NCBI RefSeq assembly: GCF_900142215.1
Contig: NZ_FRAC01000007.1
Coordinates: 1-64,000 of the forward strand
DNA: 64,000 nt
Direction of reading: 5' to 3'
From: Anaerocolumna jejuensis DSM 15929
GTDB lineage: Bacteria > Bacillota > Clostridia > Lachnospirales > Lachnospiraceae
Every line of letters begins with the position of its first letter. Position 1 is the first letter of the stretch. The notes under the pieces were generated by a model. The model worked only from the letters and a program-made list of their open reading frames with translations, ran no database searches and was not told where the DNA came from. A program made the position numbers and the translations under genes. Shown in pieces: positions 7,790 through 16,198 of this stretch.

Positions 7790-10024
7790 ATGGAGAATGG
7801 AAAAATGGAAGAAGACCATTTGATGGAAAGACATGAAGAGCTAAGAAGTGAGTGGGAAAGGGAAGAAAATTATTTAAAAGAATGTGTGGAAATCATCCGA
7901 TATAATGTGGAAACACAGACTGCAGAGCTTGTCCAGGTACGTGCGGAGACAAAGGAAATGTATGATAATTACCGGTCAGACAATCCGGAGCTTCATAATG
8001 ACCTTGTTATCGGACTTAGCAGACAGACGGATTTAGAGCGGTCCCTGAGCAAGAACCTGGCAGCTTTGAAGAAGCCTTTCTTTGGGCGTATTGATTACAG
8101 AGAGTTGGGAATGGAAGTAAGAGAAGGGGAGGAGGAAGAGGAAAAAAAGCAGTTCTCCTTATACATTGGAAAGAATGGGGTCAGCAAAAGCAGTACGGAG
8201 ATTATCATTGTGGATTGGAGAGCTCCGGTTTCCAGTGTATATTATGACAGTGATGTAGGGGAAAGCTCCTATTTGTCACCCTATGGGGACAGGATTTTTA
8301 TTTCACTGAATTTGAAGAGGACCTTTGAAATTCAGGATAGCAATCTGGTGGATTACTATGATACGGATGTGATTGCAAATGATGAATTTCTGACAAAGTA
8401 TCTGGGAAAAAATAAAGAGGTGGTATTAGGGGAAATCATTGCAACCATTCAGAAGGAGCAGAATGACATTATAAGGGATACGCCCTGGCATAGTGTTATT
8501 GTACAGGGAGTGGCAGGAAGCGGTAAAACCACTGTTGCCATGCACCGTATTTCCTATATCCTGTATAACTATAAGGAAAGATGCCGCTCAGACGAGTTCT
8601 ATATCATCGGCAGCAATAAGATGCTTCTTAATTATATTACGGGTGTGCTTCCGAATCTGGACGTCTATAATATCAACCAGATGACCTTGGAGGAATTTTT
8701 AATCGTTCTTTTGGATAAGGATTTTGATTTCAAAAAGAAAAAATATACCCTGGTTAGCCCCTTTGCAAAAAGCCGTATGAAGCATAAGGAAAATGACAGC
8801 ACAAGAACTTTATTAAAGCGGTATAAAGGCTCCCTGGATTTTATAAAAGCCCTGGAATGTTATCTTGACTGGTATGAAACTACCGTCTTACGCCCGGAAG
8901 ATATTATCTATCATGGGAAAAATATTTATTCGGAAAATGAAATACGGGAATTTCTCAGCATTTTTAAGGAGAAGCCTCTCTCGGAGAAGCAGGAACTCTT
9001 AAATAAGCGCCTGGTCAGTAAAATCAGGCTGGTAAATGAAAGAGAGCAGCAGGAGAAAGAAATCATAAGCATTGAAGCAAAGAAATACAAGGAGTATTTC
9101 GGGAAAAAGGCTTTAAAGTACAATCTGGAAGATATCTACCTGAATTTTCTAAAGAGCCTTTTGGATAACGGACGCTATGCCGGGTTTCCTTTTCATTTGC
9201 CGGAGAAGGAGGCGGTAAATCTTCTTATCAGCGATTTTACCGGCAAAAAAATTGACATTTATGACCTTGCCATGCTTACCTATCTGAAAAGAAGGTTAAA
9301 GCTGACCAGAGATTTTGAATATGTCAGCCATATTATAGTCGATGAGGCCCAGGATTTTGGCGTTTCGGTATTCTACTGCATGAAGCAGCTGTTTGCAAAT
9401 TGCACCTATACAATCATGGGAGATATTACGCAGAACATTCACTATGATACCGGAATGAATGACTGGGAGGCCTTACGGAGAGAAGTGTTCTCTGAGGAGA
9501 AGGATAAGTTCTATGTTTTAGCAAAAAGCTACCGGAATACCGTTGAGATATCAAATTATGCCAGCAGGGTATTAAAGCACTGTACCTTTAAGACCTATGA
9601 TATTGAACCCATTATCAGGCACGGCAGTGAGGTCGAGGTTTATAAGGCAGAACGGGAAGAGGAAATGCTGCAAAGAACTGCAGAAATCATAAATTGCAGC
9701 AAGGAAGCGGGATACACCACACAAGCCGTTATCTGCAGGACGGAGGAGGAAACCAAAGAGGTACACAAAAAGCTGAAAGAACTCATGGACCTGGAGCCTT
9801 TAAAGGATGACCTGGAAGAAATGAACTTTACAAACGGAATTATGGTGCTTCCCATTCATATGACAAAGGGGCTGGAATTCGACAGTGTACTTTTATGGAA
9901 TCCGGACAGGGACAATTATGAAAAGAGTGATGCGGATGCCAAGCTTTTGTATGTGGCAATTACCAGGGCTCTGCATGAACTTCATATTGTATATATGGGA
10001 GAACTGGCGGAGCTGTTGGAGTAA
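7790..10024 (+). CDS. helD: HelD-type RNA polymerase recycling helicase (UvrD superfamily 1)
   Basis: A 744-residue protein with AGGAGGG 5 bases before the ATG. It has a charged, helical N-terminal arm (residues 1-95), Walker A VAGSGKTT at about 241-248, a DEAQDF Walker B, an SYRN motif III/IV region, KGLEFDSVLLW and the terminal LLYVAITRALHELHIVY motif VI. This order matches Gram-positive HelD, which uses the N-terminal arm and ATP hydrolysis to remove stalled RNA polymerase from DNA. Length is usual for the family. It stands alone between two terminator-like structures. Rep/PcrA helicases are excluded by the coiled N-terminal arm and the conserved IIIVDWRAPVSS segment before Walker A. Confidence 0.9.
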   Translation: MENGKMEEDHLMERHEELRSEWEREENYLKECVEIIRYNVETQTAELVQVRAETKEMYDNYRSDNPELHNDLVIGLSRQTDLERSLSKNLAALKKPFFGRIDYRELGMEVREGEEEEEKKQFSLYIGKNGVSKSSTEIIIVDWRAPVSSVYYDSDVGESSYLSPYGDRIFISLNLKRTFEIQDSNLVDYYDTDVIANDEFLTKYLGKNKEVVLGEIIATIQKEQNDIIRDTPWHSVIVQGVAGSGKTTVAMHRISYILYNYKERCRSDEFYIIGSNKMLLNYITGVLPNLDVYNINQMTLEEFLIVLLDKDFDFKKKKYTLVSPFAKSRMKHKENDSTRTLLKRYKGSLDFIKALECYLDWYETTVLRPEDIIYHGKNIYSENEIREFLSIFKEKPLSEKQELLNKRLVSKIRLVNEREQQEKEIISIEAKKYKEYFGKKALKYNLEDIYLNFLKSLLDNGRYAGFPFHLPEKEAVNLLISDFTGKKIDIYDLAMLTYLKRRLKLTRDFEYVSHIIVDEAQDFGVSVFYCMKQLFANCTYTIMGDITQNIHYDTGMNDWEALRREVFSEEKDKFYVLAKSYRNTVEISNYASRVLKHCTFKTYDIEPIIRHGSEVEVYKAEREEEMLQRTAEIINCSKEAGYTTQAVICRTEEETKEVHKKLKELMDLEPLKDDLEEMNFTNGIMVLPIHMTKGLEFDSVLLWNPDRDNYEKSDADAKLLYVAITRALHELHIVYMGELAELLE

Positions 10025-10083
10025 AGTTTTGGAATGGAATAACTGAATGACGGGGATGTGATTTTGTAATAATAATTTTAAAA

Positions 10084-10180
10084 GGGCGGTCTTTCACAAT
10101 GGGACGGCAATTTGCACAAAGCAGAAAGACTCATGTACTGGTTCCAAGGCGCATGAGTCTTTCTGCTTTGTGCAAATTGC
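10084..10180. repeat. Palindromic repeat element, short version (29-bp perfect arms)
   Basis: Perfect inverted arms occupy 10107-10135 and 10152-10180 (GCAATTTGCACAAAGCAGAA... and its complement) around a 16-base loop. The arm and the flanking GTCTTTCACAATGGGACG recur in reverse orientation at 45847-46080, where a much longer insert separates the arms. It lies 3' of helD and 24 bases past the 3' end of the convergent gene at 10204-11472. It could end transcription from both sides, but the shared ends point to a dispersed MITE-like or REP-like family. Confidence 0.8.
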
Positions 10181-10203
10181 CTGTGAATATATTGAAACTG
10201 GGC

Positions 10204-11472
10204 TTATCTGCAATGCTGTTCTGCTTGCAGAAGACTATTGTACAGGCTTCGAATGGAATACCAGGTTGCTGCGTCTACAATACCGGTTTCCGGAAGATGG
10301 TAGATTTCCTGAAAGGCTAATACAGCCTTTTCTGTTTTTGGGCCAAAGATTCCGTCTTCTTCTAATAGAGGGATGGCAGGATAAGCCCGTGCTATCAGGG
10401 ACAGTATTTTTTGGAGGGCGTTGACATTTCCGCCCTTGCTTCCCGGCTTTAATTCTTCTCCCTGCCAGGGGAAGACCAAACCGGTTATTTCATTGGTATA
10501 ACTGATAAACAAATCAGCACCGTAATAAAAATGAAGGATATACATGGTATCATAGCCTGTATCTCCCAGGGCCTTGGCACCCCACAGGGACATCATCTTG
10601 GGACAGTCCACTATGGTACCCCGGCACCTTTGGGTCAGTATGGGCTGCAATATGTCCGGCCTGGCTAAAAATAAATTGAACATATAGTCTACGGCTATGC
10701 TGATGTTGTCATAAATATTACGGCCGTAAATCCACAGCTGGTCATAGGCAGTGGATGTGGTTATGTGAAAGGAGTAGCCCTGTCTCTGGTACCAGTTTGT
10801 AAAATAACGGTTGAGAGAAAAGGATAAGGTGGAAAGGATGACAGCATAAATTGTGGCAGTGGTCCAATTGGCATAGATAATACTGGAGACTACATTTTTA
10901 ATATAATCCCTGTATTCAACATTATAGTCGGTGGCAGCATTATCACTTGGTATACCATTATGTACGATGAGATATTCGGGAATGGCAATAATGGTAGGGG
11001 CATCCGATTCCGGCATTTCCTTTACTTCGGGTTCATATACATTTACCGGGTAATTTCCATAGAGGTAGTGGGGTTCAATTACAATTACCTTTGAGTTTTC
11101 ATCGGAACTGTTAAGGCGGGGCATGGAGATTGTCTGCAGGGAAGAAGTCTCCGGTAATATCTGTGCTCCATCAATGATAACGGTTTGAAGGCCGGGGGCA
11201 CTTGCTACAAGAAGGTACTCGGAGTAAGGCATAGGACCGGGGGGCTGCATACTGTATTCCAGAGCCGGAGCTTTCAGATCGATTGTCTTCGTTGTACCGG
11301 ATATATTTGTAACAAGGCTGTCAATTAAAACATCAGGATCATTCCTGTCATAGATATTTATGGTTGCAGTGTCGACCGGCCTGTGGCCGGCCTCGCATAT
11401 TACATGTACCTGAAGTTTACCGTAATATTGATCTCTGACGATGGGCTGCAGTGTTTTAGTGGTATTGTCCAT
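10204..11472 (-). CDS. SpoIID-like/peptidoglycan-binding domain protein
   Basis: A 422-residue protein with no signal peptide. The N-terminal 130 residues look beta-rich (INIYDRNDPDVLIDSLVTN). The middle (about 160-330) carries EYRDYIKNVVSSIIYA and MMSLWGAKALGDTGYDTMYILHFYYG, which resembles the SpoIID/LytB pattern ending in SQ.GA..(M/L)A..G..Y..IL..YY. The C-terminus (about 338-410) is a PG_binding_1 repeat: LKPGSKGGNVNALQKIL...DGIFGPKTEKAVLAFQ. Such proteins act on or bind peptidoglycan, often in spores. The catalytic Glu of SpoIID is not identified, so enzymatic activity is uncertain. GGGGA precedes the start. Confidence 0.7.
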   Translation of the reverse strand: MDNTTKTLQPIVRDQYYGKLQVHVICEAGHRPVDTATINIYDRNDPDVLIDSLVTNISGTTKTIDLKAPALEYSMQPPGPMPYSEYLLVASAPGLQTVIIDGAQILPETSSLQTISMPRLNSSDENSKVIVIEPHYLYGNYPVNVYEPEVKEMPESDAPTIIAIPEYLIVHNGIPSDNAATDYNVEYRDYIKNVVSSIIYANWTTATIYAVILSTLSFSLNRYFTNWYQRQGYSFHITTSTAYDQLWIYGRNIYDNISIAVDYMFNLFLARPDILQPILTQRCRGTIVDCPKMMSLWGAKALGDTGYDTMYILHFYYGADLFISYTNEITGLVFPWQGEELKPGSKGGNVNALQKILSLIARAYPAIPLLEEDGIFGPKTEKAVLAFQEIYHLPETGIVDAATWYSIRSLYNSLLQAEQHCR

Positions 11473-11553
11473 AATATTTCCCCGCTCATTGATGGATTTT
11501 ATTAAACTGGAATTACTGTTATATATGCATAAGCAAAGGAAAAAATGCCACTA

Positions 11554-11808
11554 TTAGTTTGTTGTTAATGATTCCAGGGTCTTCCAGTAATCAAAAGCAT
11601 AGCTTTCATCAGTACCGCACATTTCCAGGGAGGGAGTAAGGCTTTTACATACCCTTGGACGCCTGTCGTCACCAAATAATTTACACTTATTGTCCTCTGT
11701 AAGCTGAAGGCAGCGTACCCCCGCAGGCTTACCCTGGGGCATTCCGGGAATGGGAGAGGAAATGGAAGGAGCGATACAGCATGCGCCGCAGCCGATTCTA
11801 CAATTCAT
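11554..11808 (-). CDS. YkgJ-family cysteine cluster protein
   Basis: The 84-residue product opens with MNCRIGCGACC and has further Cys in GVRCLQL, NKCKLF, RVCKSL and LEMCGT. This is the CxxCC-type zinc/iron-chelating pattern of the YkgJ family. These proteins are soluble metal-binding proteins of unknown role. It lies 81 bases upstream, in the same orientation, of the SpoIID-like gene and may be cotranscribed with it. Confidence 0.75.
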   Translation of the reverse strand: MNCRIGCGACCIAPSISSPIPGMPQGKPAGVRCLQLTEDNKCKLFGDDRRPRVCKSLTPSLEMCGTDESYAFDYWKTLESLTTN

Positions 11809-12083
11809 TGTACGTCTCTTTTCTGTAATTTTTTTAATTCAATCCAGAGAATGTCACTTCGCTGCATTTTTTACACCCCATATATTCATAAATGAAGACT
11901 GGGATTAACTTATGATATCCAAATCAAGTATAACATAAGCAAATTCATGAAAAAAGTCTGATATATATAAAAAGTAAATTAAGAATGTCCCAGGTCCATT
12001 GACAAACACACAGTTCCTGAGTTATGGTGGTTACTGGACTTACTAATAAAATCTTAAGATAGAGCAGAAGAGAGCAGGTTCCT

Positions 12084-13499
12084 ATGAAAAAAACAAAAGT
12101 CATATCAATTACTGCATTTGTACTTTTATTATATATCATAATCGGTTCCTCCCTCCCCTTTATCCGTCAGCCCAAATATAAGGTATCGAAAGCGGATGCT
12201 GTCACGGCCGGTAAAATTTACGGGCAGTCAGATGGGCTGAGGGCTGGTATTGTAGAAACCAATGAAGAAGCTCTTACTATCCGCCTTCGAATGATAAAAG
12301 ATGCAAAAAAAAGAATCGTATTATCTACCTTTGATATACGGCCCGGAAAAAGCTCCGACGATATCTTTGGAGCGCTCCTTGCGGCGGCAGACAGAGGAGT
12401 AAAGGTTCAGATATTGGTGGACGGCTTATATGGGACACTGCATATGGCTAAGGAATCGGATTATTATGCAGCAGGCAGCCATTCTAATATTGAAATACGT
12501 TTTTACAATGTGCCAAATCTTCTAAAGCCATGGACCATTCATGGCAGACTGCATGACAAATATCTTCTGGTAGATGATGACCTCCTTTTATCGGGGGGAA
12601 GAAATACCTTTGATTATTTTCTTGGCAGTTACAGTGACAGTGCCAGTTTTGACCGGGAGGTCCTTATTTATAAGAATACAAAGGATAACAAGAAGGAGGT
12701 TATAAAGGATACCTATGATTATTTTGAAGGTGTCTGGAATTTAAAGGTATGTAAGCCTGTTTTTGAAAAAACTCCTTTTTATATAAAGGATGTCAGGCGG
12801 GCAAGGGAAAAACTCCTTTCTCATTATCTGGAATTAAAGGAGCAGAAAAAGGATATATTTGATACAACAAGTGATTATGAAAAGCTGACCGTGCCTATTG
12901 ACAATGCTGTCTTACTTGCAAATCCTACCCATATTTATGCCAAGGAACCGGTGGTATTTTCCGAACTGGTCGCCCTTATGAAGGGTTCCAGGGAGAGAGT
13001 ATTCATACAAACACCTTATGCGGTGTTCAGCAAGGATATGTATAAAGAAATTACAGAAGCGGTAAAAGCCCAGCCTAATATCAAAATGCTGCTGAATTCC
13101 ACGGCGGTAGGGGATAACTTTATGGCTTCTTCCGATTACACCTTGAACAGAAAGAAAATAACAGCAACAGGAATCAACCTGTACGAATTTTACGGGAGCC
13201 ATTCTATTCATGCAAAATCCATAGTGATTGATGATGATATTTCAGCAGTGATGTCCTATAATCTGGATATGCGAAGCACCTACATCGATACGGAGGTTGC
13301 TTTGGTAATCAGGGGAAAGGAATTCAACCGTTTATTGGAAGCTAACATGGAAATGGTGGAAAAGGAATCGTTGAAAGTAAAGGAAGATGAAAGCTATGCC
13401 AGTAATGCTTCCGTTCAGATAAAGGAGCTTACTCCGGCAAAGAAAACACTTTTTTCAATTACCTCCGTTGTTTTTCAATTGTTTCGTTTCCTGTTATAA
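12084..13499 (+). CDS. Phospholipase D / cardiolipin synthase family protein
   Basis: The 471-residue protein has an N-terminal membrane anchor (residues 7-25) and two HKD motifs: HDKYLLVD near residues 157-164 and HAKSIVID near 376-383. Both contain the H-K-D triad needed for phosphatidyl transfer. The layout differs from Cls (two membrane helices plus PLDc) in having only one helix, so it may be a cardiolipin synthase-like enzyme or another phospholipid transferase. A Lys/Glu-rich C-terminal tail (KVKEDESYASNASVQIKEL) precedes a short hydrophobic end. The start has only a weak AGCAGG ribosome binding site. Confidence 0.8.
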   Translation: MKKTKVISITAFVLLLYIIIGSSLPFIRQPKYKVSKADAVTAGKIYGQSDGLRAGIVETNEEALTIRLRMIKDAKKRIVLSTFDIRPGKSSDDIFGALLAAADRGVKVQILVDGLYGTLHMAKESDYYAAGSHSNIEIRFYNVPNLLKPWTIHGRLHDKYLLVDDDLLLSGGRNTFDYFLGSYSDSASFDREVLIYKNTKDNKKEVIKDTYDYFEGVWNLKVCKPVFEKTPFYIKDVRRAREKLLSHYLELKEQKKDIFDTTSDYEKLTVPIDNAVLLANPTHIYAKEPVVFSELVALMKGSRERVFIQTPYAVFSKDMYKEITEAVKAQPNIKMLLNSTAVGDNFMASSDYTLNRKKITATGINLYEFYGSHSIHAKSIVIDDDISAVMSYNLDMRSTYIDTEVALVIRGKEFNRLLEANMEMVEKESLKVKEDESYASNASVQIKELTPAKKTLFSITSVVFQLFRFLL

Positions 13500-13609
13500 A
13501 TTTAAGCGGGCAGAGAGCCCCTTTAGCGTATTGAATGAAAGGAAAATATAAAAGAAAGGATGCCACAGTATTCTTCCTTCCAGGTTTCGTGGCTAATCGG
13601 TAAAGAATA

Positions 13610-14005
13610 ATGAAAGAGAAATTCAGGCAGTTTATGATAGGCAGATATGGGATGGATCAGTTAGGACAGTTCCTGATCTGGGTCGGTATTATTACAATGC
13701 TTTTATCCAGCTTTATAAGAATCGGTATATTATCTATTATTTCATTCTTTCTTTTAATAATCTGCTATGTAAGGATGTTTTCAAGAAATGTAAATAAAAG
13801 GTATACGGAAAATCAAAAGTTTTTAGCGAGCAAGGAGCGATTTCTTGGTTTTTTCAAAAATTTTAAAGGGCAGAGAGAGCAGAATAAAAAATATCATATA
13901 TACAGATGCCCTACCTGCAAGCAAAAGATAAGGATTCCAAAAGGGAAAGGAAAAATCTGCATTACCTGTCCCAAATGCCATGCGGAATTTATAAGAAAAA
14001 GCTGA
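13610..14005 (+). CDS. Membrane protein with C-terminal zinc ribbon
   Basis: 131 residues: two adjacent hydrophobic segments (about 20-36 and 40-57), a basic linker, then CPTCKQKIRIPKGKG and CPKCHAEF, a four-cysteine zinc ribbon facing the cytoplasm. It is 18 bases upstream of the DUF5685 gene and probably in one transcript with it and the J-domain gene. Function unknown; the ribbon may bind nucleic acid or protein at the membrane. Confidence 0.7.
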   Translation: MKEKFRQFMIGRYGMDQLGQFLIWVGIITMLLSSFIRIGILSIISFFLLIICYVRMFSRNVNKRYTENQKFLASKERFLGFFKNFKGQREQNKKYHIYRCPTCKQKIRIPKGKGKICITCPKCHAEFIRKS

Positions 14006-14023
14006 TAAAGGTGAAAAAAAACT

Positions 14024-14866
14024 ATGTTTGGTTATATAACCATCAATAAACCGGAATTGAAAATAAAAGATTATGAAAAATACCACTCCTATTATTGCGG
14101 CTTGTGTAAAGTTCTGAAACGGAAATACGGAGCGGTGGGCCAGGCAACGCTGACCTTTGACATGACCTTTCTTATTGTTCTTCTCAGCGGACTTTATGAA
14201 TCCCAGGAGAAAACAGAAGCACACCGCTGCATTGCCCATCCTGCCAAAAAGCACTTGATGCGGAGCAATGAGATAACAGAATACGCCGCTGATATGAATA
14301 TTATATTAGCGTATCATAATCTGATGGATGACTGGAAGGACGACAAAAACCTGGGGAAGCTCTCACTGGCTAAAATGCTGGAAAGAAATTACCACAGACT
14401 TCAGAAGAAATACAAAAGGCAGGCGGATGCCGTAGCTCACTATATGGAAGCATTGGATGAATGCGAAAGGAACAAAGAATCCAGTCTGGATAAGGCAGCC
14501 GGGCTTACCGGTGAAATGCTGGGAGAAATCTTTAACTATAAGGATGATGAATGGGCGGACACCTTGAGAAACCTGGGATTTTACCTTGGTAAGTTCATCT
14601 ACTTATGTGATGCCAGTGAAGACAGGGAGAAAGATAAAAAGAGCGGAAGCTATAACCCCTTTTTACTTCAGGAAAAAGAGGTTAATAACAGAGAAATCCT
14701 GAACCTTATGATGGCTGATTGTGCAAGGGAATTTGAAAGACTTCCCATATTAATGAATGCAGATATTCTGCGTAATATTCTGTATGCAGGAGTCTGGTAT
14801 AAGTTTGAAAAAATACAGTCAGACATAAAAAATGAGGAGATTAAGTATGGTAATGGATCCTTATAA
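14024..14866 (+). CDS. DUF5685 family protein with aspartate-rich motifs
   Basis: A 280-residue, largely helical protein. It starts MFGYITINKPELKI...YHSYYCGLCKVLKRKYG, the family signature with a CGLC pair at 25-28. Two aspartate-rich motifs stand out: NLMDDWKDDKN (DD at 102-103 and 106-107) and LCDASEDREKDKKSGSYNP (D196, D200, D204). Their spacing and the closing G-SYNP recall the DxxxD and RDxxED..GR-YLP motifs of squalene/phytoene synthases, so an all-alpha isoprenoid-synthase-like fold is possible. The gene overlaps the downstream J-domain gene by 20 bases, implying coupled translation. Biochemical function is unknown. Confidence 0.75.
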   Translation: MFGYITINKPELKIKDYEKYHSYYCGLCKVLKRKYGAVGQATLTFDMTFLIVLLSGLYESQEKTEAHRCIAHPAKKHLMRSNEITEYAADMNIILAYHNLMDDWKDDKNLGKLSLAKMLERNYHRLQKKYKRQADAVAHYMEALDECERNKESSLDKAAGLTGEMLGEIFNYKDDEWADTLRNLGFYLGKFIYLCDASEDREKDKKSGSYNPFLLQEKEVNNREILNLMMADCAREFERLPILMNADILRNILYAGVWYKFEKIQSDIKNEEIKYGNGSL

Positions 14867-15575
14867 AGTGCTGGGAGTAACACCGGAGGCCTCTGGCGAT
14901 GATATCAAGAAAGCTTATCGCTCTTTAAGCCGCAGATATCATCCCGATGCCAATATTAACAATCCGAATAAAGCCCAGGCGGAAGAGAAATTCAAGGAAA
15001 TACAGGTAGCCTATGACAGGATCATGAAGGATAGGGAAAACGGTAATTTTTCAGGCTATTCACAGGGCTCCTACGGTCAGAGTACCTATGGTCAGGGTAC
15101 CTATGGACAAGGAAATTATAATCAGGGTGCCTATGGAAACAGCACAGGACAAAATGCCTATGGTCCTTTCGGATATGGATATTATGGGACAGGGGATGGT
15201 ACATTCCAGGGGCAGGAGGAATCTCCGAGATTAAGAGCGGCAGCTGTTTACATTAATTCCAGGAACTTCACGGAAGCCATGACAGTTCTGGAATCCATCC
15301 AGGATAGAAACGCTGTATGGTATTATTACAGTGCACTTGCTAATCAGGGACTTGGCAATAATGTCACGGCCTTGGAAGCAGCCAGACAGGCAGCAGCCCT
15401 GGAACCCGGTAATATGCAATATCAGATTCTTTTAAAAAGGATGGAAGGCGGCGGAATCTGGTATGAAAATATGGGAGAAGGCTATGGAAGAGCCGGAGAA
15501 GGACTGGGAAGGGTATGCACTACTCTTTGCTGGCTTACCATGCTGTGTAATTGCTGCTTTATGAGACCTTATTAA
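14847..15575 (+). CDS. J-domain protein with Gly/Gln/Tyr-rich linker
   Basis: ATG 14847 is chosen over in-frame 14832 and 14853 because GAGGAGA sits 6 bases ahead. Residues 1-65 are a J domain (DPYKVLGVTPEASGDDIKKA, RRYHPDAN with the HPD motif) that would stimulate an Hsp70. A low-complexity stretch of YGQGTYGQGNYNQGAYG type follows, then helical TPR-like repeats (ALANQGLGNNVTALEAARQA). The protein ends in a short Cys-rich hydrophobic tail (CTTLCWLTMLCNCC). It lacks the DnaJ zinc finger and C-terminal substrate domains, so it is a specialised co-chaperone, presumably for its DUF5685 neighbour. Confidence 0.85.
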   Translation: MVMDPYKVLGVTPEASGDDIKKAYRSLSRRYHPDANINNPNKAQAEEKFKEIQVAYDRIMKDRENGNFSGYSQGSYGQSTYGQGTYGQGNYNQGAYGNSTGQNAYGPFGYGYYGTGDGTFQGQEESPRLRAAAVYINSRNFTEAMTVLESIQDRNAVWYYYSALANQGLGNNVTALEAARQAAALEPGNMQYQILLKRMEGGGIWYENMGEGYGRAGEGLGRVCTTLCWLTMLCNCCFMRPY

Positions 15576-15594
15576 CAATGCAGTCGAAAATGTG

Positions 15595-15623
15595 TTGACA
15601 AGGCTGCTGATATTTTATATACT
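15595..15623 (+). promoter_or_regulatory. Promoter of the marR-ABC exporter operon
   Basis: TTGACA (15595-15600), exactly 17 bases, then TATACT (15618-15623): a near-consensus housekeeping promoter. Confidence 0.85.
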
Positions 15624-15627
15624 AATT

Positions 15628-15641
15628 GTTAGACGTCTAAC
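15628..15641. promoter_or_regulatory. Palindromic MarR operator
   Basis: GTTAGACGTCTAAC is a perfect 14-bp palindrome lying 4 bases past the -10 box, over the expected transcription start. Binding of the MarR protein encoded downstream would block initiation, giving autoregulation and control of the exporter. Confidence 0.75.
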
Positions 15642-15727
15642 TATCGGAAAGAACGAATACCGGTTTCAGCAAATATTTCTATATGGGCAGTACCGCAAAA
15701 AAAACTTGCGGTATGCATGGGAGGGGC

Positions 15728-16198
15728 ATGGATAACAGCGGTAGAGAACATCCGGATGATTATGGATATTATATCCAGAAGCTTGCGAAAAGCGTTAAAT
15801 ATCTGGCGGATGAGAATCTGACAGCACATAAGATAACCTTTGAACAGATAAAGGTTCTAAAGTTTTTGCAGCCATATACGCAGGAAAATCCAGCGAATCA
15901 GAAGGACATCGAGGTGATGTTTGAACTGAGGCGCTCCAGTGTGACCAGCATCCTTCAGAACATGGAAAGAAGCGGACTGGTGTCAAGAAGCGGTGACGCA
16001 GCCGACGGAAGGATTAAGCGGGTATGGCTTACAGAAAAGGGAAGGGAGCTTAACCTGTCCTTAAGAGGCTATCTGGAAAAGCTGGAAAAGGTTATCGTTT
16101 CCGGTATGACAGAAGAAGAAAAAGCATCTTTTAAGCAGCTGTTGAAAAGAAGTATACAGAATGTGGAGATGTTTATGGGAAGAAAGGGAGGTTGTTAA
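15728..16198 (+). CDS. MarR-family repressor of the adjacent ABC exporter
   Basis: ATG 15728 is preferred because GGGAGG immediately precedes it; the in-frame ATG at 15683 has no ribosome binding site. About 156 residues with a winged helix: NQKDIEVMFELRRSSVTSIL (recognition helix), GLVSRSGDAADGRIKRVWLT (wing with the DxRxxxxxLT pattern). MarR proteins repress linked efflux genes until a ligand binds. The stop overlaps the ATG of the ABC gene (TAATG), and a palindrome at 15628-15641 is the likely operator. Confidence 0.85.
   Translation: MDNSGREHPDDYGYYIQKLAKSVKYLADENLTAHKITFEQIKVLKFLQPYTQENPANQKDIEVMFELRRSSVTSILQNMERSGLVSRSGDAADGRIKRVWLTEKGRELNLSLRGYLEKLEKVIVSGMTEEEKASFKQLLKRSIQNVEMFMGRKGGC

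Noticed and set aside
13500..13609. c-di-GMP riboswitch before the zinc-ribbon gene
   Set aside because: A GCCAC/GTGGC pair is present, but the conserved core sequences of the class are not.
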